Origin: Hyalella azteca
Taxonomy: Eukaryota > Arthropoda > Malacostraca > Amphipoda > Hyalellidae
Direction of reading: 5' to 3'
Length of the DNA: 64,000 nt
Assembly (NCBI RefSeq): GCF_000764305.2
Contig: NW_025940701.1
Coordinates: 496,294-560,293 of the forward strand
A model generated the notes under the pieces. That model was not told the DNA's origin. It searched no databases and worked only from the letters and a program-made list of their open reading frames with translations. Below are positions 56,701 through 64,000 of this stretch, piece after piece (position 1 is the stretch's first letter; every line of letters begins with the position of its first letter). A program made the position numbers and the translations under genes.

Positions 56701-58237
56701 TGACGACGTCCTGAGCGCTGCATATGCCCTCTCGTCCATAGCGTTTAACCGCAGCCTTACTCAGCGCGACACAATCCAGCACCTCGAAGCAGCCTCGTCC
56801 AGAGACGCGACGCCATCACTTGAAGCTGCCTCACAAAAAGCCAACATGGGACACCGTGACAAGAAATCTGCATCCGCTGATAAAATTTCGGAGTCTATGC
56901 ATCACCGAGAGACTGTACCGTCCCAAGGAAGAAAATCTGTCAAAAGCATGCCACTTCAGCAAGGTATGCACGTAAAAGTTGAAGGTTCGGAAGAGTCGAC
57001 GTTAGGGGTTCTCGGGTCGGATGAACATTCTGGATCAAGCAGTTACCCGAACGAGTCTCTTGACGACCTTTATGATGACTACGGTTCGCCGAAACAAACC
57101 CAGGTCCCTCAAGACTCGAGACAGGTGAGTTCTGATATTCGCTTGGTTTTTATATAATTGATATTAAGCCCTATTTTGTGTATCATATCAAAAATATTTT
57201 GTGTATCATATCATATCAAAAAAGCCCTATTTTGTGTATCATATCGAATTCAGAATTCCCACACTATGGCTGGTAAAGGAAGAAGACTTGGCTGGTAAAG
57301 GGAGATGACTTTTTATCGTCAATAATTTTGCCTATTCTGTAGGTACTTAAAATTTGTGAATCTTAAAACGCTTCATATCAAGAAGCATCACCAAATTCTA
57401 AGACGAGGGTGCGTTCACTTGCTTAATTTCATGTGAAAGAATAGTCTCCCTATGCAATCGTAACCTTTACTTCATGAGGAAATTTGTACGAAATAGGCGC
57501 CTCAACGGAAGGCTTCAACAGAATTGACAAGAGTAACATTCCTCATGATTCATCTTACAAATGAATGATCTAATTTACCTGTGCATTCCATATTTGAATG
57601 AGAATTTTAGTTTTATGTTCCCTCGTAATACTAGTATGAATAAAAAAATTTAGGATTCCCGGGATTTCAATTATTTTCTTTATGAAAAATAGAAAGAATT
57701 TTGTAATATATTACTGCTCTACATGTTTGGTATGAAAGGAAATTGCATGTAACTAAGGAACATGATCATTTACTCTTGGAGCTTGATCATTCTTGCCCTT
57801 CTCTATTCCTAATACATACGTTTTTTGCAACTCTATGTTTTTATATGTGTGTGTGGAAAAATTCGAGTTATCATGAGCTATTTTGCTCACTTGGCGGTGT
57901 CAGGGAGATGATGTATTAACGTAACCAAACTTCATATCATGGTTTAATAGCGAAATTAAAATGACAACTGAATTTCTAGACGGAGTCATGCTCTTCTCCA
58001 CGACCTCCACCCCCTCCCTTGCTGCGGTTGCCCAGGCTTCCTGAGGACCTGACCTCCCGAAGCTCCCCGACTGGAGAAGCCCAGCAACGCTCCCCTGCCG
58101 ACCACGCCTCCCGTAGCTCCCCAACTCCCATGGAACCTCGTCACTTCCCCACCACCTCCGTCACCCAATGCTTGCCTTCAGGAGAGGAGGACTCTGTGCC
58201 CATATCGTCCTCTCTTGGTCCCTCACTTAAGGCTTAG
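50675..58237 (+). CDS. BTB domain - GATA zinc finger fusion protein, whole gene
   Basis: Joined exons: 50675..50773, 51100..51291, 51564..51660, 51898..52382, 52630..52757, 53027..53237, 53669..53782, 54363..54447, then either 55562..55761 (stop, short form, 536 residues) or an exon 9 cut at 55753 or 55702 joined to 56640..57124 and 57980..58237 (long form, about 781 or 764 residues). All exon phases agree. Residues ~30-125 are a BTB/POZ domain of the arthropod ttk type. Residues 454-478 are one GATA finger (C454, C457, C475, C478; spacing C-x2-C-x17-C-x2-C) with a basic tail RRRNPRTMQRKRP. Between them is a Ser/Asn/Pro-rich linker. BTB domains usually dimerise and recruit corepressors, and in this protein class are normally joined to C2H2 fingers; a GATA finger is unusual. 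Expected role: nuclear DNA-binding regulator. Confidence 0.85.
51100..51291 (+). CDS. BTB-GATA gene, exon 2 (BTB core)
   Basis: Acceptor TTTTTTCAG, donor GTGAGG, 64 codons, phase 0 on both sides. Encodes EVFCDVHLVCNGGTLAAHRM, VLASCSNFFKTMFQE, then VMLKDVSATAVSALLDFMYM ending GE. The FxDVxLxCxGxxxxAHRxVLAxCSxxF signature and LLDFMYxGEV are decisive for BTB/POZ. Confidence 0.92.
51564..51660 (+). CDS. BTB-GATA gene, exon 3 (BTB end)
   Basis: Acceptor TCTCCAG, donor GTAAGT, leaving in phase 1. Encodes VNIPENELASLTSTARLLQI then KGLLHIKDNAVA, the last helices of a BTB domain (xLLxTAxxLQIKGL). Confidence 0.92.
51898..52382 (+). CDS. BTB-GATA gene, exon 4 (linker)
   Basis: Acceptor ATTCACAG, donor GTATGT, 485 nt, leaving in phase 0. 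Acidic start (DLLPTLVQDDSKNSASNSED) followed by Ser/Thr/Asn/Pro-rich linker; ends with KRPRSTSPVPHQ, a possible nuclear localisation signal. No folded domain seen. Confidence 0.85.
52630..52757 (+). CDS. BTB-GATA gene, exon 5 (linker)
   Basis: Acceptor CTCCCTAG, donor GTAGGT, 128 nt, leaving in phase 2. Encodes PKKEAICESPEVIMESNAWS and then an acidic HSGYLSDGEENEPNL. It contains PKKE next to the KRPR of exon 4, which may complete a bipartite nuclear signal. Confidence 0.8.
52864..53004. repeat. Intron 5 segment homologous to intron 10 (57705-57842)
   Basis: Both contain AATATATTATTGCTCTACAT (one mismatch), TTTGGTATGAAA, GGAACATGATCATTTACTCT or close, and TTTTTTGCAACTCTA in the same order, with small indels. 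Each copy sits shortly before an exon of the same gene (exon 6 and exon 11). Confidence 0.75.
53027..53237 (+). CDS. BTB-GATA gene, exon 6 (linker)
   Basis: Acceptor TGTGCAG; one base completes an Arg codon; donor GTGAGT; leaves in phase 0. Encodes RKRSYSRPSSPCVSSALFRA, then hydrophobic/Pro-rich GLETLLRPRFPPSGSVQAYP and FPPHNLAHL. An hAT MITE lies 55 bp downstream. Confidence 0.8.
53293..53496. mobile_element. hAT-type miniature element (204 bp) in intron 6
   Basis: Begins CAGTGG and ends GGGAACCAATG (inverted: CATTGGTTCCC). Flanked by 8-bp near-identical duplications GTCTAAAA (53285) and GCCTAAAA (53497). The inner left part is G-rich (GGCGGTGG), as in hAT elements with CAGTGGTTCCC ends. 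No coding capacity. Confidence 0.7.
53669..53782 (+). CDS. BTB-GATA gene, exon 7 (linker)
   Basis: Acceptor TATTTCAG, donor GTATAT, 38 codons, phase 0 on both sides, so it could be skipped without breaking frame. Encodes VSSGGSSAHWSRPPPSHALP, then LLGNALSGHPMHGVSSDK. Confidence 0.75.
54363..54447 (+). CDS. BTB-GATA gene, exon 8 (first half of GATA finger)
   Basis: Acceptor TTGGCAG, donor GTTTGT, leaving in phase 1. Encodes VTVTGKNMGVVCSNCSTNNT then RLWRRNPK. CSNCSTNNTRLWRRN is the first knuckle and LWRR motif of a GATA finger. The intron that splits the finger after the RRNPKG region matches where animal GATA genes often have one. Confidence 0.92.
54460..55490 (+). other. Intron 8 of the BTB-GATA gene
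   Basis: About 1.1 kb with no exon or array except the 50-bp duplication at its end (55491-55590). A 62-codon + frame at 54520-54708 has locally higher GC but no splice context; not called. Confidence 0.6.
55491..55590. repeat. 50-bp duplication of the exon 9 splice acceptor
   Basis: TAAAGTGCCGTACATGTGCA + GGTGACATT is present at 55491 and at 55541. Both copies contain TGTGCAG|GTGACATT, so two identical acceptors lie 50 bp apart. Using the upstream one gives GDIDIKVR then TGA, which truncates the protein in the middle of the GATA finger. Confidence 0.9.
55562..55761 (+). CDS. BTB-GATA gene, exon 9 (second half of GATA finger; short-form stop)
   Basis: Acceptor ATGTGCAG at 55561; GT completes a Gly codon. 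Encodes [20 protein letters not shown], then LFRDSPMTRRRNPRTMQRKR: second knuckle [16 protein letters not shown] and basic tail, decisive for GATA. Read on, it ends ...LSPNAGL at TAG (55759-55761), the first unit of the 22-bp minisatellite. To join exon 10 it must instead be cut in phase 1 at 55753 (donor GTCTGT) or 55702 (GTGCTT); both donors are non-consensus, so the choice is open. Confidence 0.88.
55743..56415. repeat. 22-bp minisatellite carrying the short-form stop codon
   Basis: About 30 copies of CTACCCTAATGCCGGTCTGT + AG with variants (TTATGTTGG, GATACC). The first copy is the coding end of exon 9 (CCTAATGCTGGTCTGTAG), so every unit repeats the sequence of the stop codon and of the weak GTCTGT donor. 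Confidence 0.92.
56640..57124 (+). CDS. BTB-GATA gene, exon 10 (long-form C-terminal region)
   Basis: Acceptor GATGTGCAG (further AG choices at 56645 and 56648 keep the frame); two entering bases require a phase-1 exon 9. Donor GTGAGT at 57125, 485 nt open. Encodes AAGSSYALSPRTLNSPGPQS, DDVLSAAYALSSIAFNRSLT, then a Lys/Ser-rich part and acidic SLDDLYDDYGSPKQ. No known fold. Coding composition is clear. Confidence 0.75.
57180..57979 (+). other. Intron 10 of the BTB-GATA gene
   Basis: Starts with short TTTTGTGTATCATATCA repeats (57166-57245), otherwise AT-rich. Bases 57705-57842 are a diverged copy of intron 5 sequence (52864-53004). Confidence 0.6.
57980..58237 (+). CDS. BTB-GATA gene, exon 11 (long-form stop)
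   Basis: Acceptor ATTTCTAG; phase 0; 85 codons ending at TAG 58237. Encodes TESCSSPRPPPPPLLRLPRL, then Ser/Pro-rich repeats of SRSSPT. A poly(A) signal follows 105 bases later. Confidence 0.75.
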   Translation, partial: TESCSSPRPPPPPLLRLPRLPEDLTSRSSPTGEAQQRSPADHASRSSPTPMEPRHFPTTSVTQCLPSGEEDSVPISSSLGPSLKA

Positions 58238-58341
58238 AGCTATTAATGATTTAAATCTATTTGATATTACAAAATTTATTATCTGAACTTGAAGGGTTAC
58301 AAAAACATTTGAAAAGAGAGTCGAGGATATAGATTGAATGA

Positions 58342-58347
58342 AATAAA
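58342..58347 (+). terminator. Poly(A) signal AATAAA of the BTB-GATA gene
   Basis: AATAAA 105 bases after the long-form stop, followed within 30 bases by a GT-rich stretch (CTCTCGGTATGTTGG). Alternative AATAAA sites at about 58620 and 58671. Confidence 0.55.
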
Positions 58348-58399
58348 ACTATTTGCATGCTCTCGGTATGTTGGAACACAAGCGCCTATATACCAAACT

Positions 58400-61300
58400 T
58401 GATCACTATTGTTACTTTAATCACCCAATGTTAATTGACACGCGGACGAAGCGGCACTCTTGGTTGCGAAGTTTGTCGTCTGCACGTTCAAACAAATATT
58501 TTGCAGTGATAATGTAAGTTGAAATTTAAAAGCATCTCTCGTATTGCGCTTACGATGTGAGTGAAGTGTCGCGGAGGTTGATAGTTTTTCCGTCATAATG
58601 TGTGTAGAAAAAAAAAACAAATAAATCCTGATCATAAACCAGATAATCGGTAGAATACGAGTCCTCAGAAATAAATTAAAGCTTGTTAAATATTTTTTAT
58701 GTAATCAGCTTAAGGAAATCAGATAACTTTCAAACTATATAGAGGTCAGCCAGAATATATAGTTTTAATGCTAATTATTACACTCCATTTCATATCGACC
58801 AAATGATTGGCAAATTCACTTCAATTTTGTAATTGCTCAACAAATGAACGTTATTGCTTGACCGGGACTAAAATGAACCGCGTCACCATTTTTTTAAATT
58901 TGCAAATGTCCCTCTACTGCTATTTGATAGCGACTCTCATTTTGTATGCTTCCTACAGACGCGTGTTCCTCCTTGATGTATTGCTATTGTTCCTTTTGTT
59001 TCTGTTTATCATGCGGTATGCTGAAAATAATTAGGCTGTATCGAGAACAGTTTTGATGAGTCAAGAGTTTGTTGCGCGAGTTCCTTTTTTGTTAGTTGTC
59101 TTGGCTGTCAGAATCTCATGTGAAGACCTGTGGGAATATTGAGAATCTCATAACATTGATATCCTCCAAAGATACTTTGTTGTTATTTGTTATCTAGTTG
59201 TACTTCGCTTCGTAACGCTGCGCCAGCCTTGGGCTATCTAGACTCGCCTTTTGCCTCACCAGTCAATATTCCATGGCTAGATTTTCTACGCGGTCTTAAA
59301 GCTAATTTTATCAGTAATTTATCTCAAAGAATGTCGACTGACGGCCCGCGAAGGATGAAGGTTATTCGATCTGATCGTTTATCGTCATCTCAAAAATGCT
59401 AATCACTTAAAGCATTTGACTGGACACTTTTCTGACGAGCGAGGTTTTTCGGGTCTGTAATCAAGTATTGAATATGTTTGTGAAAATTCATTTATAGATC
59501 TTGTTGTTTGTGTTATTGCTTCCATTGCATTTGACACTGCAATTTTACCTCTGTTTAGTGGTTCAGACTGCGATATTGTTTTTTTTTAGCATGTGTTTAA
59601 TCTCGACTCACGCTTTGCGAATTACTTTAGTTGTGACGGACTTTCGATCATCAGTGATGATATAATTATTCTAGTTGCGGCCGATAGCTGACATATAGAA
59701 AGAGGCCATTATAATTTGTTATAGACGCGAACTCTCTATCAACAATGGATTTAACGAACATTGATAGTCTTTGACAATTGAGGATTAATTTTTATCACGA
59801 GAAATCATCACTTGTTGTGATATATTTGAGCAGCATTGTCAGATAAATTTTGTAGGTATGTGTAACGATACACTTTTCGTAGCATTGTTGAAGAGCTCGT
59901 GATGACGTTGCTTGTGCCAGGCTTCCTTTCTTCGTTTAAACGATCACCATGCCCACGATCGTAATAATTATATTAAGCAGAAATTAATGCTATATTTTTT
60001 TTGCGCCGGATATTGGAGGCTCCGTTGGCTATTGCTGCATATTGGTCATTTTCTAGGCTCCCTGTTATAACCTTTAACTAGTATATTTACTGACAATATC
60101 GTGACCATTGTATTGAGTGCGGAACCGTAGTTCAAACATATCGCATTCTCATGTTTTGTCGTGTTCGTATTCACTAGTTAGCTAGTTTTATATACCTGAA
60201 TTTGTTTCTGCATAACCTAAGGTATTTATTCTCATACTCGTTTTACACTGTAGTAGTAGGCGTGGTTCTTACTTGTATATTTTAGTGGTTTTGTATTACC
60301 GGTGGTAATTATGTTTGATAAATAATACTCCTTTTATAATTAGGACATAATGATGGACAATAGATTCTTTTTGGATTCTCATCTGAATAACTTGATGTGT
60401 GGCGTCTACGCAGCTTCCTAGTGAGGCTTAATGTGTCCGTGTCTGCTTCGATCTTTTCATGTAGTCATTTGTCTTTAGTTTTCTTTCCTGTTCATTCTAA
60501 GTTTCTTGTTTACTAATTTAATGTGTTTGTCGCCAGTCTTCAGTTACAGCAGTTACTAAGGTTAAAGGAGTTGTGGAGTTCTCCGTTGCGCCCATATTTG
60601 ATTGAATTATTAAGATTGTGGTGCCGCTGCAACCATATGTTGGCTGCTGATTTGCTTTTAAAGTTAATTTGTACGCAATTCATTAACAATCTGAATCGAT
60701 GCACAGTATTTGGACATGATCCACTACTACAAGTAGGAAGTCAAAAGCTGAAGTTTCAAGGTTCTCATTTCAAATTTACTTCACCCGTTTAATGGCGTGA
60801 AATATAGGCCCTTGACTTTTGATAATAAAGTAGCGTCATTTATTTCTTTCATCGATTTTAATTAACGTTCTTTGTCTTTCGATTTTAAATTTAAATTATA
60901 ATTTTTTAGTGCAGCGAGCGTTGATTTGCATCCTGTCTATTGCTGTATTAACTCTTCATTTCTTAGTTTTTCCTGACATTTTCCATTATCGTAAAACACA
61001 TTTTTTACCGATATGACTCGGAAAGTCGAGGTATCGTTTTTGCCCTCATGGGCTCGACAGGAATGTGCCTTAAATATCCTAATAAATCTTAAATAAGCTT
61101 ACAAGTTACACAGTTGATCCAGTAATTAATCGATGTCGATGAGAACGCAGTTTGAGGCTGGCTTGATGGACAAAATTATTCGACCGTCTGACTGCCTGAT
61201 TGATAAAAATTTGTTAGATACGAGTAAATCGAGCGCTATGAACATTGTCCATTCAAGACTAACATGAATGATAGGCAGGTTATTCTTGATAGCAAGTTGT

Positions 61301-62710
61301 TTTGATGATCGTTACATGACCAACAATTATTGTTCCGAACCAATTCTGCAAGGCTGAGGTACGAATTCTGAATTCTTCGCAGAGGTAAAACCAGGACACA
61401 ATATCCTCTTTAATCTTACGACCATCGAGAGAACATTGAGTGTGCTGCTCGTGCCGTGATGGTCTGCATAGAAAAAACACAACGGGAGTATCGTCATGTT
61501 CCTCAAGAAAATCACATCTGAGGAAGTACGAGGCTCTTCAGCTCGCACCTTTCAGTTCTGACACCCGTAGTGTTAAGATGTAACTTGTTTTCTAGAGACA
61601 ATAAAATAAATTCCTCGGGATTTTTTCATGATCCTTCAGTTCCGTTTAACTATGTACACTTCAAGTTTGCAATAGCCGTCATTGTCAAGTTAAATTCTTG
61701 TATACACGTCTATTACAATAAGTAATAAAGGATCATTTAATGTGCAGTAAGCGATCGTGTAGATATCCAGCAGCTCGCTGGTTAACTACAGGTTAAATTA
61801 TAGTAACCAAGTTACAAGTGCATTCTTTTAATTGCAAGATTCGCAATGCCGGTGACAGAGATACGGTGAATATAAGGTATTAAACGCTTTGAAACTTATT
61901 ACAGCGATCAGCGATTTATTAGCGGCAAAATTTATCTCACAAGTAAAAGTTAAAGGTTAAGTAGTAAATTAAGATTTATGTACAAGTTATTTGGTAATGG
62001 TATTAATAAAGAACCAATTAGGCTTGTAACTTAATGCTCGGTTACAAAGTCTACAATCGAGGCATATCCTGTCGTCTCAAACATTTTCGCCGAAGTTTTA
62101 CGACGTGGAAGCAGAGAATAAACAGCGTAAAGGTGATGGTCGATAAACAAGATTCAGAAGACTAGCTAAAGAACAGAGCCAAGAATCCAAGATATAAAAC
62201 AAATTGTTAATTAAGTCAATGGCATATCGGTTATCGGTGAGGCTTTTGTAACGAACATCTCACCATTACATACTACCGGTACCTGAAGCAAGAAAAAAAT
62301 TTAAATTAACTCCCGTCGTGACGCTAATTACGAAATAGTTCATTGACAATCAATGGGCCTATTTGTGTCCCATCTCTACAAAAGGCCAAAGATGATATGG
62401 CATCAAATATGAAAAGAAGCTTGTTGAGAGAAGCATATAATTACGAATTATATGGAAAGAAATACCTAATCTACGATCGTAAAAAAGTACAAAATTTAAA
62501 ATTCAAAGAATTGTCGGACGGTGAAAATCATTGAAAACTTGGGCCATGACTTAGATTGAGAGAATGTACATGAAATCATAACAATAGCAAATAAATGTTG
62601 AGTTATAACAATTCGGATACAAAAAATATTGCGCTCTTAGACGCAGCAAGAGCACAAAAAAAAATTACATTTGGGGCAATAAAATTATGGAGTTGTTTTC
62701 GCGTGACAGC
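58400..62710. other. Intergenic DNA after the BTB-GATA gene
   Basis: AT-rich, no supported gene on either strand. Frames of 60-90 codons occur but lack domains and splice context. A 67-bp repeat copy lies at 61393-61459. Confidence 0.55.
61393..61459. repeat. 67-bp dispersed repeat, copy 1
   Basis: Colinear without gaps with 63119-63185 (offset 1726): GGACAC..., ATACGACC/TTACGACC, TCGAGAGAACATTG, GTGTGCTGCTCGTGCCGTGA. Probably the tail of a SINE or other mobile element. Confidence 0.7.
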
Positions 62711-62716
62711 GATATA

Positions 62717-63010
62717 CAGTGGGGGGAAATAAATATTCGTACACTTGAAAAATCGTATTTTAATGTATGTAAGTACACAAACTTAACAGGAAAAGTGATT
62801 TAAATTATGTATAGAGACGCATAGTATTACGAAGAAGTTAACATGTTGCATTAATTTTTGTTGCATTGAGATTTAATTTCTATTGATGCTATTTTTGAAT
62901 ACAATGCGCCTCTATACATAATATAAATCACTTCTCCTGTTCAGTTTGTGTACTTACATACATTTAAAATACGATTTTTCAAGTGTACGAATATTTATTT
63001 CCCCCCACTG
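62717..63010. mobile_element. Tc1/mariner-type MITE with long inverted repeats (294 bp)
   Basis: Starts CAGTGGGGGGAAATAAATAT and ends with the matching inverted sequence ATATTTATTTCCCCCCACTG. The inverted repeats extend about 110 bases each with few differences. TA lies on both sides (62715 and 63011), the Tc1/mariner target duplication. No transposase; almost the entire element is a palindrome. Confidence 0.88.
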
Positions 63011-63044
63011 TAAATACACAACTTAATATACGAGGCCCAGGTTC

Positions 63045-63185
63045 AATACCCGACAATGAAGGATGATTTGAAGGCGACTCACAAGCGTGCCGTGGGCTGT
63101 GAAAGTATGGCCCCAGGCTGGACACTATACCCTATTTAAACATACGACCGTCGAGAGAACATTGTGTGTGCTGCTCGTGCCGTGA
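63045..63185 (+). mobile_element. Possible tRNA-derived SINE fragment
   Basis: GGTTCAATACCC at 63049 resembles a pol III B box. The following sequence ends with the 67-bp repeat (63119-63185) shared with 61393-61459. No A box was recognised; the MITE at 62717 lies directly upstream and may have interrupted it. Confidence 0.3.
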
Positions 63186-63800
63186 AAAAAATGAAAAGTT
63201 ATAACAAATATTATTAACCATGCAAAAAATGTCACCATTGTACAGCTAAAAAATTACATTTCATCAAGAAAAGTCATTTTGTAAAGAAAATTGAATGTGA
63301 AACATTTTCTCATCAAATCATCTAGAGAAGCTCACTGGATGAGTTAGCATCAGAACCTCGCTCACATGTCACCGATGAAATTTAAAATCATTAATATATA
63401 TAGATCCGAATTTAAATACAAGAAATACACATACATGCGTATGACCTCAAAAATGGACAACTAGAGTAAAAAATCCTACCGCTCTCTTCAAAACATACAT
63501 TTTCCTCGTAGTTTTATTTTGCTAAAATACGAAGCAAGCAAAGAGGGTCTTGATGTAAAATGAGCGTCTCAAGCAGAAACTTGTTTAGCGCTGCATGCAC
63601 TTATTTATCTAATATTAAACACAATGGAGAGCACCACGTAGAATCTGGCCTTTATAAAAACTCGTGATTGTATAGCCTTTACCTTACCATTCTGAACAAC
63701 CTATACACGATTTTCAGGCGAGAAGACTTGAATTGAAATCGAACAGCCTGTGAAAACTACTATCTATTATTTGGAATACAAAAACGAAGCTAATATTATG
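63186..63800. other. Probable 3' UTR and downstream flank of the minus-strand gene
   Basis: AT-rich. TTTATT at about 63514 reads AATAAA on the minus strand, roughly 285 bases after the minus-strand stop, a plausible poly(A) signal. Nothing else seen. Confidence 0.4.
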
Positions 63801-64000
63801 TCACAAAGAGTTTCTGCGCATAAGAGCACTTTTGTCAGGTCCACAAGCCTTGGCTGGATTCTGTCCACCAAAAAGTGAAATTTTTCTCAGCCTCAACAAG
63901 TTGTACATTCCAGCGACTTCACCCCACGGCCGAGTCTGAATTGTGGTCTTCACACACACGCACTCATCCCCTAGAAGCCTGGCTAATTCTTCGAGAGTTT
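63801..64000 (-). CDS. Last exon of an unidentified minus-strand gene (partial)
   Basis: From the right edge the minus strand is open for 65 codons and stops at TGA (63803-63801): TLEELARLLGDECVCVKTTI, QTRPWGEVAGMYNLLRLRKI, then SLFGGQNPAKACGPDKSALM. Codon use and an ordered-looking sequence support a true coding exon; the first two bases (64000-63999) belong to a codon split by the window edge or run on into a longer exon. The 5' part is outside the window. I do not recognise the family. Confidence 0.6.
   Translation of the reverse strand, partial: TLEELARLLGDECVCVKTTIQTRPWGEVAGMYNLLRLRKISLFGGQNPAKACGPDKSALMRRNSL

Noticed and set aside
61415..61459. Minus-strand exon with CTATGCAG acceptor and GTAAGA donor
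   Set aside because: The same stretch is a 67-bp dispersed repeat (second copy at 63119-63185 lacking the acceptor), so it is more likely mobile-element DNA.

Overview
The window is eukaryotic genomic DNA, almost certainly from an arthropod and plausibly a crustacean. The reasons are GT-AG introns from about 100 bp to 16.5 kb, an AT-rich background, a BTB domain of the arthropod ttk/BTB type, a caspase exon of insect/crustacean character, a short CCTAA (arthropod telomere-type) run, hAT and Tc1/mariner miniature elements, and very many minisatellites. No rRNA, tRNA, CRISPR or prokaryotic operon structure was seen. All exon models were read by eye from splice sites and reading phase, without transcript data.

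Layout. (1) 1-8.4 kb: upstream DNA with minisatellites and a few weak exon-like islands. (2) 8.5-39.6 kb, + strand: a RUSC1/RUSC2-like (RUN and SH3 domain) adaptor gene. Eleven exons join in phase to one 2601-residue reading frame. Its first intron is about 16.5 kb and holds most of the satellite arrays of the left half. (3) 39.6-46.1 kb: satellite arrays, a candidate signal-anchor exon (40787), an isolated caspase p20 exon with the catalytic His replaced (44571-44874), and a candidate two-exon small signal-anchor protein (45348-46092). (4) 46.1-50.6 kb: AT-rich DNA with a complete hAT miniature element and a TATA-containing promoter candidate. (5) 50.7-58.3 kb, + strand: a gene whose exons join an N-terminal BTB domain to a single GATA-type zinc finger. 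It has 9 exons in a short form and 11 in a long form, and a poly(A) signal follows. (6) 58.4-63.8 kb: nothing coding that I can support, plus a Tc1/mariner-type MITE and a 67-bp dispersed repeat. (7) 63.8-64.0 kb, - strand: the last exon of an unidentified gene that continues past the right edge.

Function. The RUSC-like protein should be a cytoplasmic vesicle-trafficking and signalling adaptor. The BTB-GATA protein should be a nuclear DNA-binding factor that dimerises through BTB and reads GATA-like sites with one finger. Nothing suggests the two genes act in one pathway.

The most interesting points are the BTB-GATA fusion, the duplicated splice acceptor inside the codons of its GATA finger, a minisatellite that carries that gene's short-form stop codon, the His-less caspase exon, and the repeated finding that tandem arrays start exactly at exon ends or next to splice sites in this locus.
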